Shown: piece after piece, positions 46,886 to 59,587 of the stretch
Layout: the number at the start of each line of letters is the position of its first letter
How positions within the stretch are numbered: position 1 is the stretch's first letter
Assembly (NCBI GenBank): GCA_949316495.1
Contig: OX439012.1
Span: 20,326,666 to 20,390,665, forward strand
Reading direction: 5' to 3'
Length of the DNA: 64,000 nt
Origin: Amphiduros pacificus
Lineage: Eukaryota > Annelida > Polychaeta > Phyllodocida > Hesionidae
Made by a program: the position numbers and the translations under genes
The notes under the pieces: model-generated
Seen by the model: the letters and a program-made list of their open reading frames with translations, nothing else
The model's database searches: none
What the model was told of the DNA's origin: nothing

Positions 46886-49232
46886 AAACTTGTATAGCGC
46901 TGATACCAGATAATCTGTTCATAGCGCTTCATTCAAAACATGAGTTTTAAATAGATGAGTTTTCAGCTTACTCTTAAAGAGTTTAGCTGATGTGCAGGTT
47001 CCGAGAATACTCTATCCCCAATTGTCTTCAGGCGCGTTTGAGGAATATGCATGTACGTGCCATCATTAGATCGTAGGCAGCGCTCCCCTACTTTCACTTG
47101 TAGGAGGTCATTTATGTAAGACAGCGCCTTACCATTTAAGGCCTTCCATACTGTCAGGTCGATTTTAAATTGAATTCTAGCATGTATTGGCAGCCAGTGC
47201 AATTCTCTTAGTTTTTATGATATATGATCAAATTTTCGTATTTTCCCTACTACCTTTGCTGCTGAATTTTGCAGATATTGCAATTTTTTAATTTCTACGT
47301 TTGGTAGGCCAGCAAGTAGGCCATTTCCATAGTCCAGGGTAGAGGTTACAAAGGAATGAATTAAGGTTAAGGCTGTTTTTTCATCCAGGCACTTTCTGAT
47401 TGAGGAGAGATTTCTGATATGATAATATCCTTTCTTGCACATTTTCTTGAGTTGGGCCCTCATACCCATTTTCTCATAGAATATGATGCCAAGATCAGTT
47501 ATGAGTGTGGAGGGGGCTATGTGTAAATCGCCCACCCTAATTGTATTCATGTCCCTATCTAGGGTATTGCTATGCCCATCATAGCATGATAACATCTCTG
47601 TCTTACCATCGTTTATTTTCATTTTGTTTAATATTAGAAAGGTTCTAACCTCGTTTACACATTCCTCTTAGTTATGTTTGGCTATTTCGTAATTATGTCC
47701 TGAGGTGCGATCAACAGGTATGTAATAAATCTGGGTGTCGTCTGCATAAATGTGGTAGCTCAGGTTATATTTTGCTAGGATGTCTGTTAGGGGCGACATA
47801 TATAGTGTGAAAAGAATTGGTTCCAAAACTGATCCCTGGGGGACCCCATATTTAATTGGTCTGTTTGTGGACATTTTGCATCCGACTTTCACACATTGTT
47901 GTCTATTTACCAAGTAGGATTTTATCCATGTGAGTGCTTGATTTTTTATTCCATATCTTGATTCTAGCCTGTTCAACAACAATTGATGGTCTATGGTATC
48001 AAATGCCGCTGACAGGTCTAGTAAAAGTAGAATTACCGTTTTTCTATAGATGTCATTTTGGACTAAGGCTGTCTCCGTCTCCATTTTGTAATAAGGCTGT
48101 CTCCGTGCTATGATATTCCTTATATGCTGATTGAAATTAATCAGTCAGTTTATTTTTTATGATGTATGATACCAATTGGTTTGCTACTGCCCTTTCTGTT
48201 AATTTCGTGACATAACTAAGGTTCGAAACCGGTCTATAATTCTTTTCAATTAGCTCTAGACCTAGTTTTTTCAGTAGCGGTTTAATTATTGCAATTTTCA
48301 TGTTTTCAGATATCTCTGAAGCCATTATTGATTTATTTATGATTGCAGTGATAATTGGTAGTAGGTCGTCAATTAGATCCTGGAGTAGCCATGATGGGAT
48401 TGGATCCAATTCACAAGATTTATTAGACGCTTTTCGAACCATTTTCCTCACCTCATCTTCAGTCAGAGGTATAAATCCGTCTAGAGTTGGTTGGTTTTGG
48501 TTTGAGGTAGGTGGCGTATTCATTGCAGTGCCCTCTGGTGGTAAATTTTCTATGATACTACGATCATCAATGTTTCTTCTAATTGTGTCTATTTTTCCAA
48601 GAAAATAGTTGTTAAACTTTTCTGCCGATGCTGTATCACAATTTGAGGGTGGCATCAGGACTTCTGTTGATTTGTGCATGACCTTATCTATGACCTTGAA
48701 TAGTTTTTTCGGGTCATGTTTATTTTCATTCACCAAATTTGAGAAATAATTAGATTGAGAAGTTTTCAGTAGTACATTGTATTTATTTCTTTGAGCATTG
48801 TATATTTCTTTATCAACTTGTAATCCAGTTTTTTTCATCTTCCTCTCTAATTTCCTCCTTAGTGATCACTTCTGCTTAATTTGGTTGTTCATCCATGGCA
48901 CTGACTTACGTTTGGATACATCGACAACCTTGCTGGGTGCATGGTTGTCAATTATGGTTGTTAATTTTTCATCATAGAAGTTTACCATATCCACCAAAGA
49001 TAAGGACTCCCATGATGTACGATCTGACATTATTGCCTTAATGTTTTGTCTTAGTGCATCCATGTTAATATTTTTGTTATTTGTATATTGTAGCGTTTTC
49101 TTTGCAGGTTTGGGGAGATGGATATCTAGAACCATGAGGATCATTTTGTGATCCGATATGTATTCATCAACAATATGCTTCTTTATAAATTTGTTTCCCT
49201 TGAAAGTGATGATTAGATCAAGGGTATTTCCT
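46796..49232 (-). mobile_element. LINE D, 5'-truncated CR1/L2-like retrotransposon
   Basis: A minus-strand LINE whose (ATT)n tail (plus strand 46794-46885) abuts LINE A. Moving 5' to 3' in its own sense, it opens in the endonuclease (NTLDLIITFKGNK, YISDHKMIL at about 49144), then the linker (KSVPWMNNQIKQK), the RT with LLLDLSAAFDTIDH, YGVPQGSVLEPILF and YHIYADDTQIYY, and the C-terminal domain (LRELHWLPIHARIQFK). The frame changes about five times, and a stretch equivalent to roughly 25 residues is missing near the C terminus, between GDRVFS and the KLKTHLFKTHVL part. The 5' edge at about 49232 falls within the endonuclease, a usual result of incomplete reverse transcription. Confidence 0.8.
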
Positions 49233-49872
49233 TCCTATCTGATATACTGTTAACATGCTTTATTGTAGAAAAACTTAGAATTTGTTCATTTATTTTGAAG
49301 GGAAAAATTCTTTTACCTGCCTTGATGGATAGATTTAACATAATGGCATTTATTAATAGATATGTTATCCAATTGCGACCAAGATTAATATTCTGTTCCC
49401 ACAGAGTTTGACTTTTGCATGATATGTTGAATTGTTCACTGAAATCATGGAGAAGAAAGATCCTCTTATTTTCATTAATGTCTCTAATTACGCCTGGTCT
49501 TGGGTAGAGGGATACTACACATCCATATTCATTTATTATGGTAGGGACAATATAGTGTTCATTTATTACTGGCACTAATAGTAGAGAGATAATGAAATTA
49601 GTGATATTAAAAATACCATTTTGTTTTCTAGCATAGGTGATTTTGAATTGCCAGTTATCATTATCCAATTTACAAGTACAAGGCATATTTGTATAAAAAC
49701 CTGACACGTCATTAAAAAACACTTGCATTTTATTTGTCCAATGTACATAATGTTGGCTTAATTTTACAAGGTGGTCATCAATTTGTGATAAACGTTTCTT
49801 TATCTTCAGATTTTCATGATGGTAGCAGATTTGACATATGTCCCAACATTTTCTTAGTTTTCTCTCCCTCAC
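49213..49872 (-). other. 219-codon minus-strand frame, possible LINE ORF1/ORF2 linker
   Basis: An open frame of 219 codons not matching a family I know. It has a Cys cluster (KCWDICQICYHHENLK) and later MPCTCKLDNDNWQFKI and NKRIFLLHDFS. The order C-x2-IC-x2-C, then C-x-C with D-x-D, resembles the segment following the LINE A CCCH finger (ICNICKKC, ACNCNSDSD at 40474-40671). It also directly precedes LINE D on the same strand. I infer it may be the ORF1-ORF2 linker of a related LINE with part of the endonuclease deleted. A fragment of a host gene remains possible. Confidence 0.35.
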
Positions 49873-49912
49873 AAGTTTAACTGGGCTCCTAGGGGCATTT
49901 TGCCTTGTGTCC

Positions 49913-50391
49913 CTAAAGCGTGATGATGAAGGGGATCACACTGGACTCCAAAAGGGAGATGCGTGCTCAAATAAATAAAATGTGTAAAAGGGGAAATTAT
50001 CATATAAGAAACATAGCATCAGTCAGACAGTGTCTAGACGAAAAGACAGCTGAAACGTTAACGCATGCGTTCGTTACATCAATGCTCGATTATGGAAACG
50101 GGCTTCTTGCAGGACTACCACAATCTGCATTAAAGAAGCTGCAATACCTACAGAACTCTGCAGCTCGTGTTGTAGGAAAAATAAAAAAATATGACCATAT
50201 CTCTGAAAAACTGAGGGAACTACACTGGCTGCCTGTACATGCAAGGATTGAATTTAAGATTATACTCACAGTCTGGAAGGCATTAAATGGGAAGGCGCCA
50301 TCTTACCTATGCGACTTACTTAGCATAAAAAGCGGTGATAGAGCCCTAAGGTCCAATGATGGAACCTACCTGTGTATACTGAAGACGCGCC

Positions 50392-50470
<79 letters not shown>
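49913..50470 (+). mobile_element. LINE 3' fragment ending directly in (ATT)n
   Basis: The C-terminal part of a CR1/L2-like ORF2, open from GITLDSKREMRAQINK through MLDYGNGLLAGLP and LRELHWLPVHARIEFK to LRSNDGTYLCILKTRL. At that point the sequence passes straight into about 75 bases of ATT repeat (50392-50470). The last 50 or so codons and the 3' UTR found in LINEs B and E are absent, so the repeat has replaced them by deletion or expansion. It might be the lost end of LINE A. Confidence 0.75.
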
Positions 50471-50875
50471 GAAGTTGGCACAATCACTCAAAATTGTTAC
50501 ATAGTAGTAAAAAGTCTGTGCTGTTGTAACAGTTTATGCAACAATGGAGATTGATATTTTGAAACAAACACGTTGGCTGCTTATATGTGACCTAAATAAA
50601 TCATATGATCACAATAAAACATCCAAAAAGTCCTGAACTTGTCCTCCATTCGGTGAGTAGTAATATAGCATCATTACAAGTCAAAGGAAGGTTATTTTCA
50701 TGTCTGCTGTTAAAATGTGATTGTTAGAGTCTGCAGATGATTCTGGATTTTTACACAAATATATTGAGAGCAAATAAGCTTTTTTGCAAACTAGATGAAA
50801 TTTGAGAATAATCTGATTGATCAAAATTCTGCTTAATCTTTTAAATGTTTCACATTCTTATACACGCATATAAAT
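50471..50875. other. Intergenic, nothing recognised
   Basis: About 400 bases between two LINE pieces. No gene, RNA or repeat is recognised. Confidence 0.5.
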
Positions 50876-53284
50876 GAGCCCACGCATAGACATGGAAACA
50901 CTCTTGATCTAATCATTACTTTTAAAAATAAAAAATATCTAAAGGGCCCAATAGTTGATGAGTACATATCTGATCACAAAATGATCCTATTCGGGCTAGA
51001 TATAAATCCCCCAAAACCCACTAAAAAATCAATTTGTTACAGAAATTTTAAAAACATGGATATAACTTCCTTGAAAGAAGATATTAGATCATTACTCCAT
51101 ACTGAAACATACTGGGAAAATCTCTCCCTTAAAAACCTAGTGGACTTCTATGACAAAAAATTGACTTCAGTCCTAGACAAACATGCACCAATGAAATCAG
51201 CCAGGGTAACAAATCGCAACACTGTACCCTGGATGAGTGAGCACATAAAAAAGGAACGGTCTCTCAAGAGGAGACTTGAGAGAAAAATGAACAAGTCTGG
51301 ACTACAAATTGATAAGGATCTCTATAAGGCAAAGAAAAATGATTACAATGCTTTGCTGAAATCGGCACAATCAGACTACTTCGCCACCCTGGTACGGGAA
51401 AATAAAAATGACCCAAAAAAGCTTTTCAAGGTCATTGACAAGGTAATGCATAAATCTGAAGACATCCCGATGCCTCCATCCAGCAGTGATAGGGAACAGG
51501 CCGATAAATTCAATCATTTCTTTCTGGAAAAAATTGATGTAATCAGACTTAATATAGATGCGACACCTGTTGGTGATTTCACACCACCAGATGCCAGCAC
51601 GAAAAATCAAGAGGATGAAAAACCTTCCATATTGGACCGATTCATACCACTTACCTCAGATGAGGTCAGGAAGCTGATAAAGATGGCTGCAAAAAAATCA
51701 TGTGAATTAGATCCACTCCCCGCCTGGTTACTGCATGACCTCATGGATGAGCTCCTTCCAATAATTACTATCATCATAAATAAATCATTAACTGAGGCGG
51801 ACGTGCCTGAAAATATGAAAATAGCAATTATTAAACCACTTTTGAAAAAACTGGGTCTAGAACTAATAGAGAAAAATTATAGACCGGTATCAAATCTCAG
51901 TTACATCTCTAAACTAACAGAAAGGGCTGTATCGGAACAACTAATATCACACTTAGTCATAAATGGACTAACAGACTCCTTCCAATCTGCATACAAGAAG
52001 TTTCACAGCACAGAAACTGCTCTAATTAGAGTTCAGAATGACATTCTACTGAGCTTGGATAAAAGAAACTCTGTCATATTACTCCTACTCGATCTGTCTG
52101 CAGCATTTGACACTATTGATCATAATATACTATTTGACCGACTACATTCCCGCTGCTATGTCAGGGGTCATGCCCTGGACTGGATAAAGTCATACCTGAG
52201 AAACAGAAAACAATGTGTCAAGGTGGGACTGCAGAGGTCCGCTCCTAAGCATATAAAATATGGGGTCCCCCAAGGCTCAGTGCTAGGACCAATACTGTTC
52301 ACAATATACATGTCCCCCATGGCGGATATTCTAAAGAAATACAACATGAACTACCACATTTACGCAGATGACACTCAAATCTACATTCCTATTGACCACT
52401 CATCTGAGAGAAATGGTGAACTCAGTAAAATTAAACTTGAAAAATGTGTTGATGAAGTCAGATCCTTTTTAATATCTAATAAAATGAAGATAAATGATAG
52501 TAAAACAGAAATGCTATTATGTACAGACGTACGGGATACCAATACCCTCTTACCATCATCCATTAGAGTGGGTGCCTCAGAAATATCACCGTCATCCAGT
52601 GTTGTGGATCTAGGCATCACACTAGACTCAAAAATGAACCTCAAGTCTCAAATCAAAAAGATGTGTAAAAAGGGCTACTACCACATAAGGAACCTATCTG
52701 CCATTAGGCCCTGTCTTGATGAAAAGACAGCGATCACATTAACGCATGCATTTGTGACTTCCACTTTGGACTATGGAAATGGACTGCTTGCTGGGTTGCC
52801 AAATTCTGAAATTAGGAAACTGCAATATGTACAGAATGCTGCAGCAAGAGTAGTTGGTAAACTCAGGAAATTTGATCATATATCTGAAAAGTTGAGAGAA
52901 TTGCATTGGCTCCCTGTGCACGCCAGAATAAAATTTAAAGTTCTCTTAATGACATGGAAAGCGTTAAATGGTAAGGCACCCCCTTACCTGCGTGATCTAT
53001 TGCATGTGAAACAAGGTGAACAAGACCTTAGATCAAATGATGGTACTTATTTATGTGTACCAAAAATGCGCCTGAAGACGGTAGGTGATAGGGCTTTTTC
53101 AGCAATTGGCCCCAGACTCTGGAATACGCTACCATCGAACATTAGAACTAGCACTACAGTCGATTCTTTTAAGAACAGACTTAAAACTCACTTATTCAGA
53201 ACACACGTTCTGGGCTTAGCGCTATGAACAGTCTTGACTGGTATCAGCGCGATATAAATTTTTTTATTATTATTATTATTATTA
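50876..53284 (+). mobile_element. LINE E, young 5'-truncated CR1/L2-like retrotransposon
   Basis: A 2.4-kb LINE copy that begins inside the endonuclease (HGNTLDLIITFKNK at about 50890) and runs to the normal 3' end: stop at 53225-53227, a 40-bp UTR with TATCAGCGCGATATAAATTT, and a short (ATT)n tail to 53284. The whole ORF2 remainder is open, so decay has been slight. The short tail and missing ORF1 fit dead-on-arrival 5' truncation. Confidence 0.88.
50892..53227 (+). CDS. LINE E ORF2 remainder (endonuclease end, RT, C-terminal domain)
   Basis: About 775 open codons; the first ATG in frame is at 50981. It starts at the last endonuclease segments (VDEYISDHKMI), then the linker (NRNTVPWMSEHIKKERSLKR), RT motif A (LLLDLSAAFDTIDHNIL), motif B (YGVPQGSVLGPILFTIYM), motif C (YHIYADDTQIYI, intact) and the C-terminal domain (LRELHWLPVHARIKFK ... 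FKNRLKTHLFRTHVLGLAL). Without the catalytic N-terminal half of the endonuclease and without ORF1 it cannot retrotranspose on its own, but the RT domain appears structurally complete. It is closest in layout to LINE B. Confidence 0.88.
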
Positions 53285-53965
53285 CACAATATGGTTTTCT
53301 TCAAAAGGGGGAAAAGTCAAAATTTTAAAACTTATTTCAAGATTTCAAAGTTGTATTACAATTTTTTAATTCTCAAACGATTTATTCTGATCAATAAGAT
53401 TAGTGAGAAATTTAAATTTGAAAACATCTAATGTGGGAATAAACATTTTGATGCAGTTTGCAAGTTTAGATTTGCAGGCTACAAAGCCATGGCATTTTTA
53501 AACTAAAAATTTGAAGAACAAGATTTGTTGCAATTTAAATTTAAATATTAATTAATAATGATATATCTAAAAAAATGTGCATGAAAATATAAACTTTCTT
53601 CTGTCAAGCCTCAGATTTTGAGAATTCTAACCTTTAAAGTAACATTGTTATAAAATATTCAAATTCATATGTCACTTTATGACAAAAATTCTTTAGTTCC
53701 AAATTGGCCACCAGGACCAGAATTGGCTCTGGGCATCCTACACTGATGCAAACCCTTAATTTGCACCAGCCATTTCATATTATTGTTGGTTCACCTGAAG
53801 GCTACTTCAAATGTTCGTATGCAGATATGGAAGCTCCAATTAAACAAAATAAAAGCCAAAGACATGTTTTAACTGTTGAAAAACAGGGAATGGAAAAAAC
53901 AATAATCAGATGAACTAATTGTAATCACATGATTTTTTGTACCTGTAATTTCTGCAGACTTTAGA
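53285..53965. other. Intergenic, nothing recognised
   Basis: AT-rich sequence. A 69-codon plus-strand frame at 53704-53913 is not recognised. Confidence 0.5.
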
Positions 53966-54085
53966 TTGGTCCCACTGGCACAGTAGGTTGAGCATATGAT
54001 CTCGGCTTCATGTCATTATATCAATGGAGACTCGATATGGCCGTTATTGCTGAAAGGGTCGTAAAAATACCATTTCACATTTTTC
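53966..54085 (+). mobile_element. tRNA-derived SINE, family 2, internally shortened copy
   Basis: Plus-strand head TTGGTCCCACTGGCACAGTA, then the body words GATATGGCCGTTATTGCTGA and ACCATTTCACATTTTTCACA, match the minus-strand SINE at 25925-26122. The B-box part is poorly preserved, so the copy is diverged or internally deleted. Confidence 0.6.
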
Positions 54086-55518
54086 ACAATAGCACACGAT
54101 GATTGCACTTATTATTTGCATGTTATTATTGATTTGGTAACATAATTAGACTAAAATAGATGCAAGTGGTTCTTTTGTTCAGTATTTTTGCATACATTTT
54201 AATCTTTATGTGGCTTCCAAATGTGTTTTACACACCGTATAACCTACTACCTTATGGACTTGGTTTAATATTCTAACCAAACAGCACTGTCATTGCAAAG
54301 ACAAATAATGAATGAATAACAGTTGAAATAGATAATGAATAATTGCTATTTGAAAGCTCCTTGAAAGGTTATTGATTGCTAAAGACTGTCTTGTCAATTG
54401 CATATGGATTTCTACTTGCATAGTAGAAAATCTGGTTTACAGCTGCACTTTTGCTGGTTTCTGAATATTTATTAGACTTAACAGCAATACAACTTATTTT
54501 GCACCGATATCAATTAGTGCTGTATCAAAATATATCTCAAAATATATCTCTGCAACGGTGACTGTGACCCCCGGAAAGCGACCGTGTCGGGTTAAAATTT
54601 GTTACTTTTACGTTTTACTACTATTTTACATAATCGTTTGGAAAAAATGCCTCGTATGAGGGGATGGAAAGGGTTTTGGGCAGGATGGGAGAAAATGAGG
54701 GACATCATATAGAAATTCCTGTGGCTCACTGACTCACCTTAAATCAAGAATGGACTGACTGACTGACAATTCTCTCTCATTTTCATTTGTGGGGTACGAT
54801 CCATGGTGCTGTAAGCAACACAGGAAATATCAATACACATTTTACACTTGATTTTATATCTTTTATTATTTTAATTGCTCATTGGTATTGTGCACAGCAT
54901 ATAACCACAGAAAAACAAAATAATACTCAATTAAGACTTGCATTTCTTTCCATCAATCTAACATGAAGACGGCTGAATAGTGAGGCACACATCAGTATCC
55001 TGCTGTTATTGGACCCTTACCACCATTTCCCGCCCAAAATGATATAAAAAAATTGTAAAATGTAACAATAAATGAAATGAACAGATTACTCATAAACTGT
55101 GCTTAATTTCAATTCCATTAACATCTCAGCAATATGATCAACCTTTCTATTCTTGAAATTCCTAAAACAAATTGACTTCCTTGGAAGCCGAGATTTCTTT
55201 AAATCTTGAACAAGTTTGATCACTTTATAATCATATAAGAATACATCTAACATATGACTTAGAGATTTTCCTTGTAGGTCATAACAAGGTCAAAGGTGTC
55301 CCAATGATTATGGATAGTTTGTTTGACTTTCTATGGCATGTAAAGAGTAGACATAGTATCAGGGAACTTAATCTTATTTTGTTTGTATGATATATTAATG
55401 TGGAAATGCAACTACCCAGGAAAATCAGCTCATAAGTGAATGATAAGTAGCTCCACAGTTGAACACAGACAATATTTAATGTCGAACACAGGTAAAGACT
55501 GACAATTTGATGTGTAAT
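54086..55518. other. Intergenic, nothing recognised
   Basis: AT-rich sequence with no gene, RNA or well-bounded repeat that I can identify. Confidence 0.5.
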
Positions 55519-55559
55519 AATAATAATAATAAATATGTATAAAGCGCCAAGCCCAGACA

Positions 55560-58500
55560 GATCTGTTCTGGGCGCTAATTTGCCATAGTGCTTGGTGAAT
55601 AAATGTGTTTTAAGCTGCTTTTTGAAAATTTCAATAGTGGGTGCATATCTAACATCATTAGGTATAGAGTTCCACAGACGAGTAGCAAAAGCAGAGAAAG
55701 CTTTATCACCAACAGTCTTTAATCGAGTGGTCGGTATCTCTAGGTCCAATTTGATACTGGATCTCAGTTTGCGAGGATTTGCCTTAATAGTGATTAGGTC
55801 ACTCAGGTAAGGGGGGGCCTTACCATTTAACACCTTCCATGTCAATAGCAACACCTTAAAGTCAATTCTCGCTGAGACAGGCAACAAGTGCATGCTTCTG
55901 AGAGTATCTGATATATGATCATACTTCTTTTTCATACTGACAAGTCTAGCAGCAGTATTTTGTAGAGTCTGAAGTTTTTTAATATCGACCTGCAGGAGCC
56001 CTGTTAAAAGTCCATTTCCATAGTCTAGGGTTGATGTAACTAATGAATGAACTAATACTTTTGGTGTCAAGACAGCCCCTGATAGATGCAATATTTCTAA
56101 TGTGGTAGTACCCTTTTCGCAGGGTTTCCCTAATCTGAGCTTTCATATCCAATTTCGAGTCAAGGATTACTCCCAGATTTTTCACCTTCTCTACAGGGTC
56201 AATATCAGTAATTCCAATCCTTACACTTGAAAAAGTACCATTTTGGGATAAGTTTTCTTTACCCATATTGCAGACAAGCATTTCTGTTTTGTTATCATTT
56301 AACTTCATTTTATTGACCAAGAGAAAGCTTCTGATGGCACTGATGCAAAACTCTATATTTGATTTCGAGAGTGTCATATCTTGTCGATTTTTCTGATCAA
56401 AGGAGAAATATATTTGGGTATTATCAGCATAAATATGGTGCCTCAGATCAAATCTGGAAATGATGTCAGAGAGTGGTGACATGTAGGCTGAGAACAATAT
56501 CGGACCCAGGACTGATCCCTGAGGTACCCCATGCTTGATATTCATCATGCTTGATTTGTGCAGCCCTACTTTAACATGCTGACGTCTATTTGATAAGTAG
56601 GATCTAATCCAGAGCAGTGCCTTCCCAGTGACTCTGAATCTATTCTCTACGCGCTGGATGAGGATTGTGTGGTCAATAGTGTCAAAGGCAGCAGATAAAT
56701 CAAGAAGGAGAAGAATCACAGTTTTCCTGTTATCAAGGTCACAAAGTATGTCATTGTGAACTCTAATCAATGCCATCTCTGTACTGTGATGTTCCTTATA
56801 GGCCGACTGAAACCTGTCAGTAAGGCCATTTCTTACAAAATGAGGAACTAATTGGTTTGCAACAGCCCTTTCAGTCAATCTAGAGATATAAGAGAGGTTT
56901 GATGCTGGTCTAAAATTAGATTCAATAAGTTCTAATCCAAGTTTCTTTAGCAACGGGGTGATTAAGGCAATTTTCATATCAGCCGGCATTGTATGATCTA
57001 ATAGTAACTTATTTATAATCAAAGTTATAGTAGGTAAGAGCAGATCTAGTAGGTCAAGTAGAAGCCAAGTTGGAATAGGGTGAAGGTCACAAGATTTTTT
57101 TTATGCTTTCCTAATTAGTTGGCGAACCTCAGTCTGAGATAGAGGGTTGAAATGATCTAAAGTAGGATTTTGTGGGTTTACATTCTTCCCATTGTTTATG
57201 GCGACATCTACCGGTGGGGGATCAAGGTTTTCATAGTGTCTAATTCCTTGCGTATCTTATCTATCTTATCAAGAAAAAAGAATCAAGAAAAAGGTATTTG
57301 CCAGATCCTCCTGGTTAGGAGTAGCGGGTAGAGTGGAGTCTTTTGATCTATGGAGTAACTTATCAATTACAGAGAATAGTTTTTTCAGGTTTGTTTTGTT
57401 TTCAAGAATTATTTCCTGGTAATATCTTGATTGTGAGGTCTTCAGGAGAGCATTATAGGTGTTCCTATGTGATCTATAAATATCCTTGTCAATATCTAGA
57501 CCAGTTTTAGACATTTTCGTTTCAAGACGTCTCTTCTTAGATCGTTCTAATCTAACGTTTTCCGTCGTCCAAGGAAAGGATGCTCTCTGTGTGATGTCCA
57601 TCTCTCTAAATGGAGCATGTTTGTCCAGGATTGATGTGAGAGAATAGTTAAAGTGATGTGTTAGATCTTGAAGAGGCATCTTAAAACAATCTTTACCAAA
57701 GGTTGATTTAATATCTTCACGCAAGTTATCAATATTCATATTTTCAAATTTTCTGAATTTTATTTTCCTTTTGGCTGGTTTAGGGGATTTCAGATTGAAA
57801 TTGATAATGATTATTTTATGATCAGATATGTATTCATCAACTCTACAATCTTTGATATATTTATTTTCCTTATAAGTGATTACCAGATCAAGGGTGTTAC
57901 CAAGTAGGTGTGTAGGTTCCGTTATCCACTGGTTCATGTCAAAGGTGGATAGGATATCATTGAATTTTTTAACTTCAGGTCTGTTTGGTTCATTCAGATT
58001 GAAATTGTAATCACCTAGGAATACTACATCATTTGTGAAAGTACAGTAATGTGAAGTAATTTCTCTAAAATCATCATAGAAGGCCGTTAGGGTATATCTA
58101 TTTGCCGCTGAAGGCTCAGGCCTATAGATTAGAACAAAGGTAATTTTCCTGCTGTATAGGAGTAGGTTCGCCTCCAATAATTCCATGGTGTGTGGTTTTG
58201 GGGCGGTGTCCTTATTTATCTTAATAGAGAGTTCCTTTTTACAGAGAATACCCAGGCCACCTCCTCTTCTATTTATGCGTGGAACAGATACAAATTCAAG
58301 GTCACCATTTTTTAGCTTATCTATACATTTTTTGTCAGAGTTTTCTTGTAGCCATGTCTCAGTTATGAACATTGCATCCAGCTTTTCGTTAATAAAATAT
58401 TCTCTTAGTTCTAAAACCTTTTTTGAGACAGATTGGGTATTACAGGAGGCAATTTAAAATTTTTTAGAGACAGTTTTAAAATTTTTCGAGCTTAGATTTA

Positions 58501-58894
58501 ATCTATGATTAGTGGTTGTATTGTTTAGGGCGCCATCTATGTTTGCAGTAACTACGTCATCATCGGGGATACCCAGATATGTGAAGGGGTTTCCCGATAT
58601 GACGTCATGATTGCTGGGTTCGCACATCCGGATTAGTAAGGGTCGATTTGGAGGACAACAGTCGCCATTTTGTTTGTTTATGACACAAGCAGTAGAAAAT
58701 CGTTCAGGTCTAGCAATGTTGGATGCGTTAAGGACGTTGAGCTGATGTTCAGAAGATCTAAAGCGCTCAGGAAGTAAGAGAAAAGTAGAAAAAGTGGGAT
58801 GAGTACTTGGGGCGGGAATACCAAAACCCTCGTCCGGCACGACTGGAGTGGTGAAAATGGAGGGCAGAAAATTGTCGTCCTGGCCGTTCAACAT
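55560..58894 (-). pseudogene. LINE C ORF2: APE endonuclease and RT, inactivated
   Basis: It begins at ATG 58894 (MLNGQDDNFLPS) with a roughly 145-residue extension. A TAA at about 58456 lies just before the endonuclease start (IASCNTQSVSKKV), and the same frame then gives FITETWL, LIYRPEPS, FLGDYNFNLNEP and YISDHKI down to about 57269. After frame changes the RT reads LLLDLSAAFDTIDH, HGVPQGSVLGPILF and HHIYADNTQIYF. The Asp-to-Asn change in the catalytic YADD would abolish polymerase activity in this copy. A further frame change near 56060 leads to the C-terminal domain (LRSMHLLPVSARIDFK, FKKQLKTHLFTKH). The frame then runs through the 3' UTR and tail without the usual stop. Confidence 0.8.
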
Positions 58895-59182
58895 TATAGG
58901 ATGTTATCTTATGATGAGGACATCGTGTAAAGAAAGATGCAGTGAGACAGAAATCGGCATTAGACTAAGTGTTTTATATTCTTTATAAATATAAGATTGG
59001 AATTGTTTTTATGTTTGGGCCTTTTAACAGCAACCCAAGAGCCACCTGGTGGGGAGATTTTGTGAGTGTTGAGATAGAAAAAACGACTTTGAACCAGGGA
59101 TAAATGTAAATTTAATACAGTTTGCAAAAGAAAACAGATAGGAATGCTTTACAGATTTTAAGTAGGTTTTATCAGTTAGACA

Positions 59183-59587
59183 TCAGAGTTGAATGTTTGA
59201 TATTAATTTTGTTTTATTTACAGATATTGAATGGTAGTTACACAAGATAATATTACGTGAGCGATAATCCATAGTAGATAGGGGGTAATGATTAGAGCAG
59301 GCTGTCACAATAGCGTCATTAGTATTAGCAATAAGACAAGAACAACACATAATTTCGAGATATTGAACCGCTTTACACTCTGCATGTGCACCTTTATTTT
59401 TATTTTGACCATTTATATTTAATGTTAAAATACAGTCAACATTACTGAAAACATTTTCGATACCGATATAATTGTTAACCTTTTTATTATGCTCCAAATT
59501 AACAGTACCAGACAGATAGTTTAAACTAATGTTACTATTACTAATTGCAGTTGTAAACACATTGTCAGATGGCCCTCGGGCAGAATG
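59183..59587 (-). CDS. LINE C in-frame open region between ORF1 and ORF2
   Basis: After the ORF1 stop (AAC TGA CAT, 59590-59588) the same frame stays open for about 134 codons. It holds HAECKAVQYLEIMCCSC and SRNIILCNYHSISV. The last block matches LINE B (TDHIILCHIHSYNA), where the region is also in frame with ORF1 beyond a TGA. No ATG is found near its beginning. Conservation of frame and motif in two diverged elements argues that it is translated; function unknown. Confidence 0.5.
   Translation of the reverse strand, partial: HSARGPSDNVFTTAISNSNISLNYLSGTVNLEHNKKVNNYIGIENVFSNVDCILTLNINGQNKNKGAHAECKAVQYLEIMCCSCLIANTNDAIVTACSNHYPLSTMDYRSRNIILCNYHSISVNKTKLISNIQL

Noticed and set aside
46672-46932. 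Poly-isoleucine or poly-tyrosine frames over ATT/AAT repeats (also 50372-50554)
   Set aside because: Artefacts of the microsatellite tails of LINEs.
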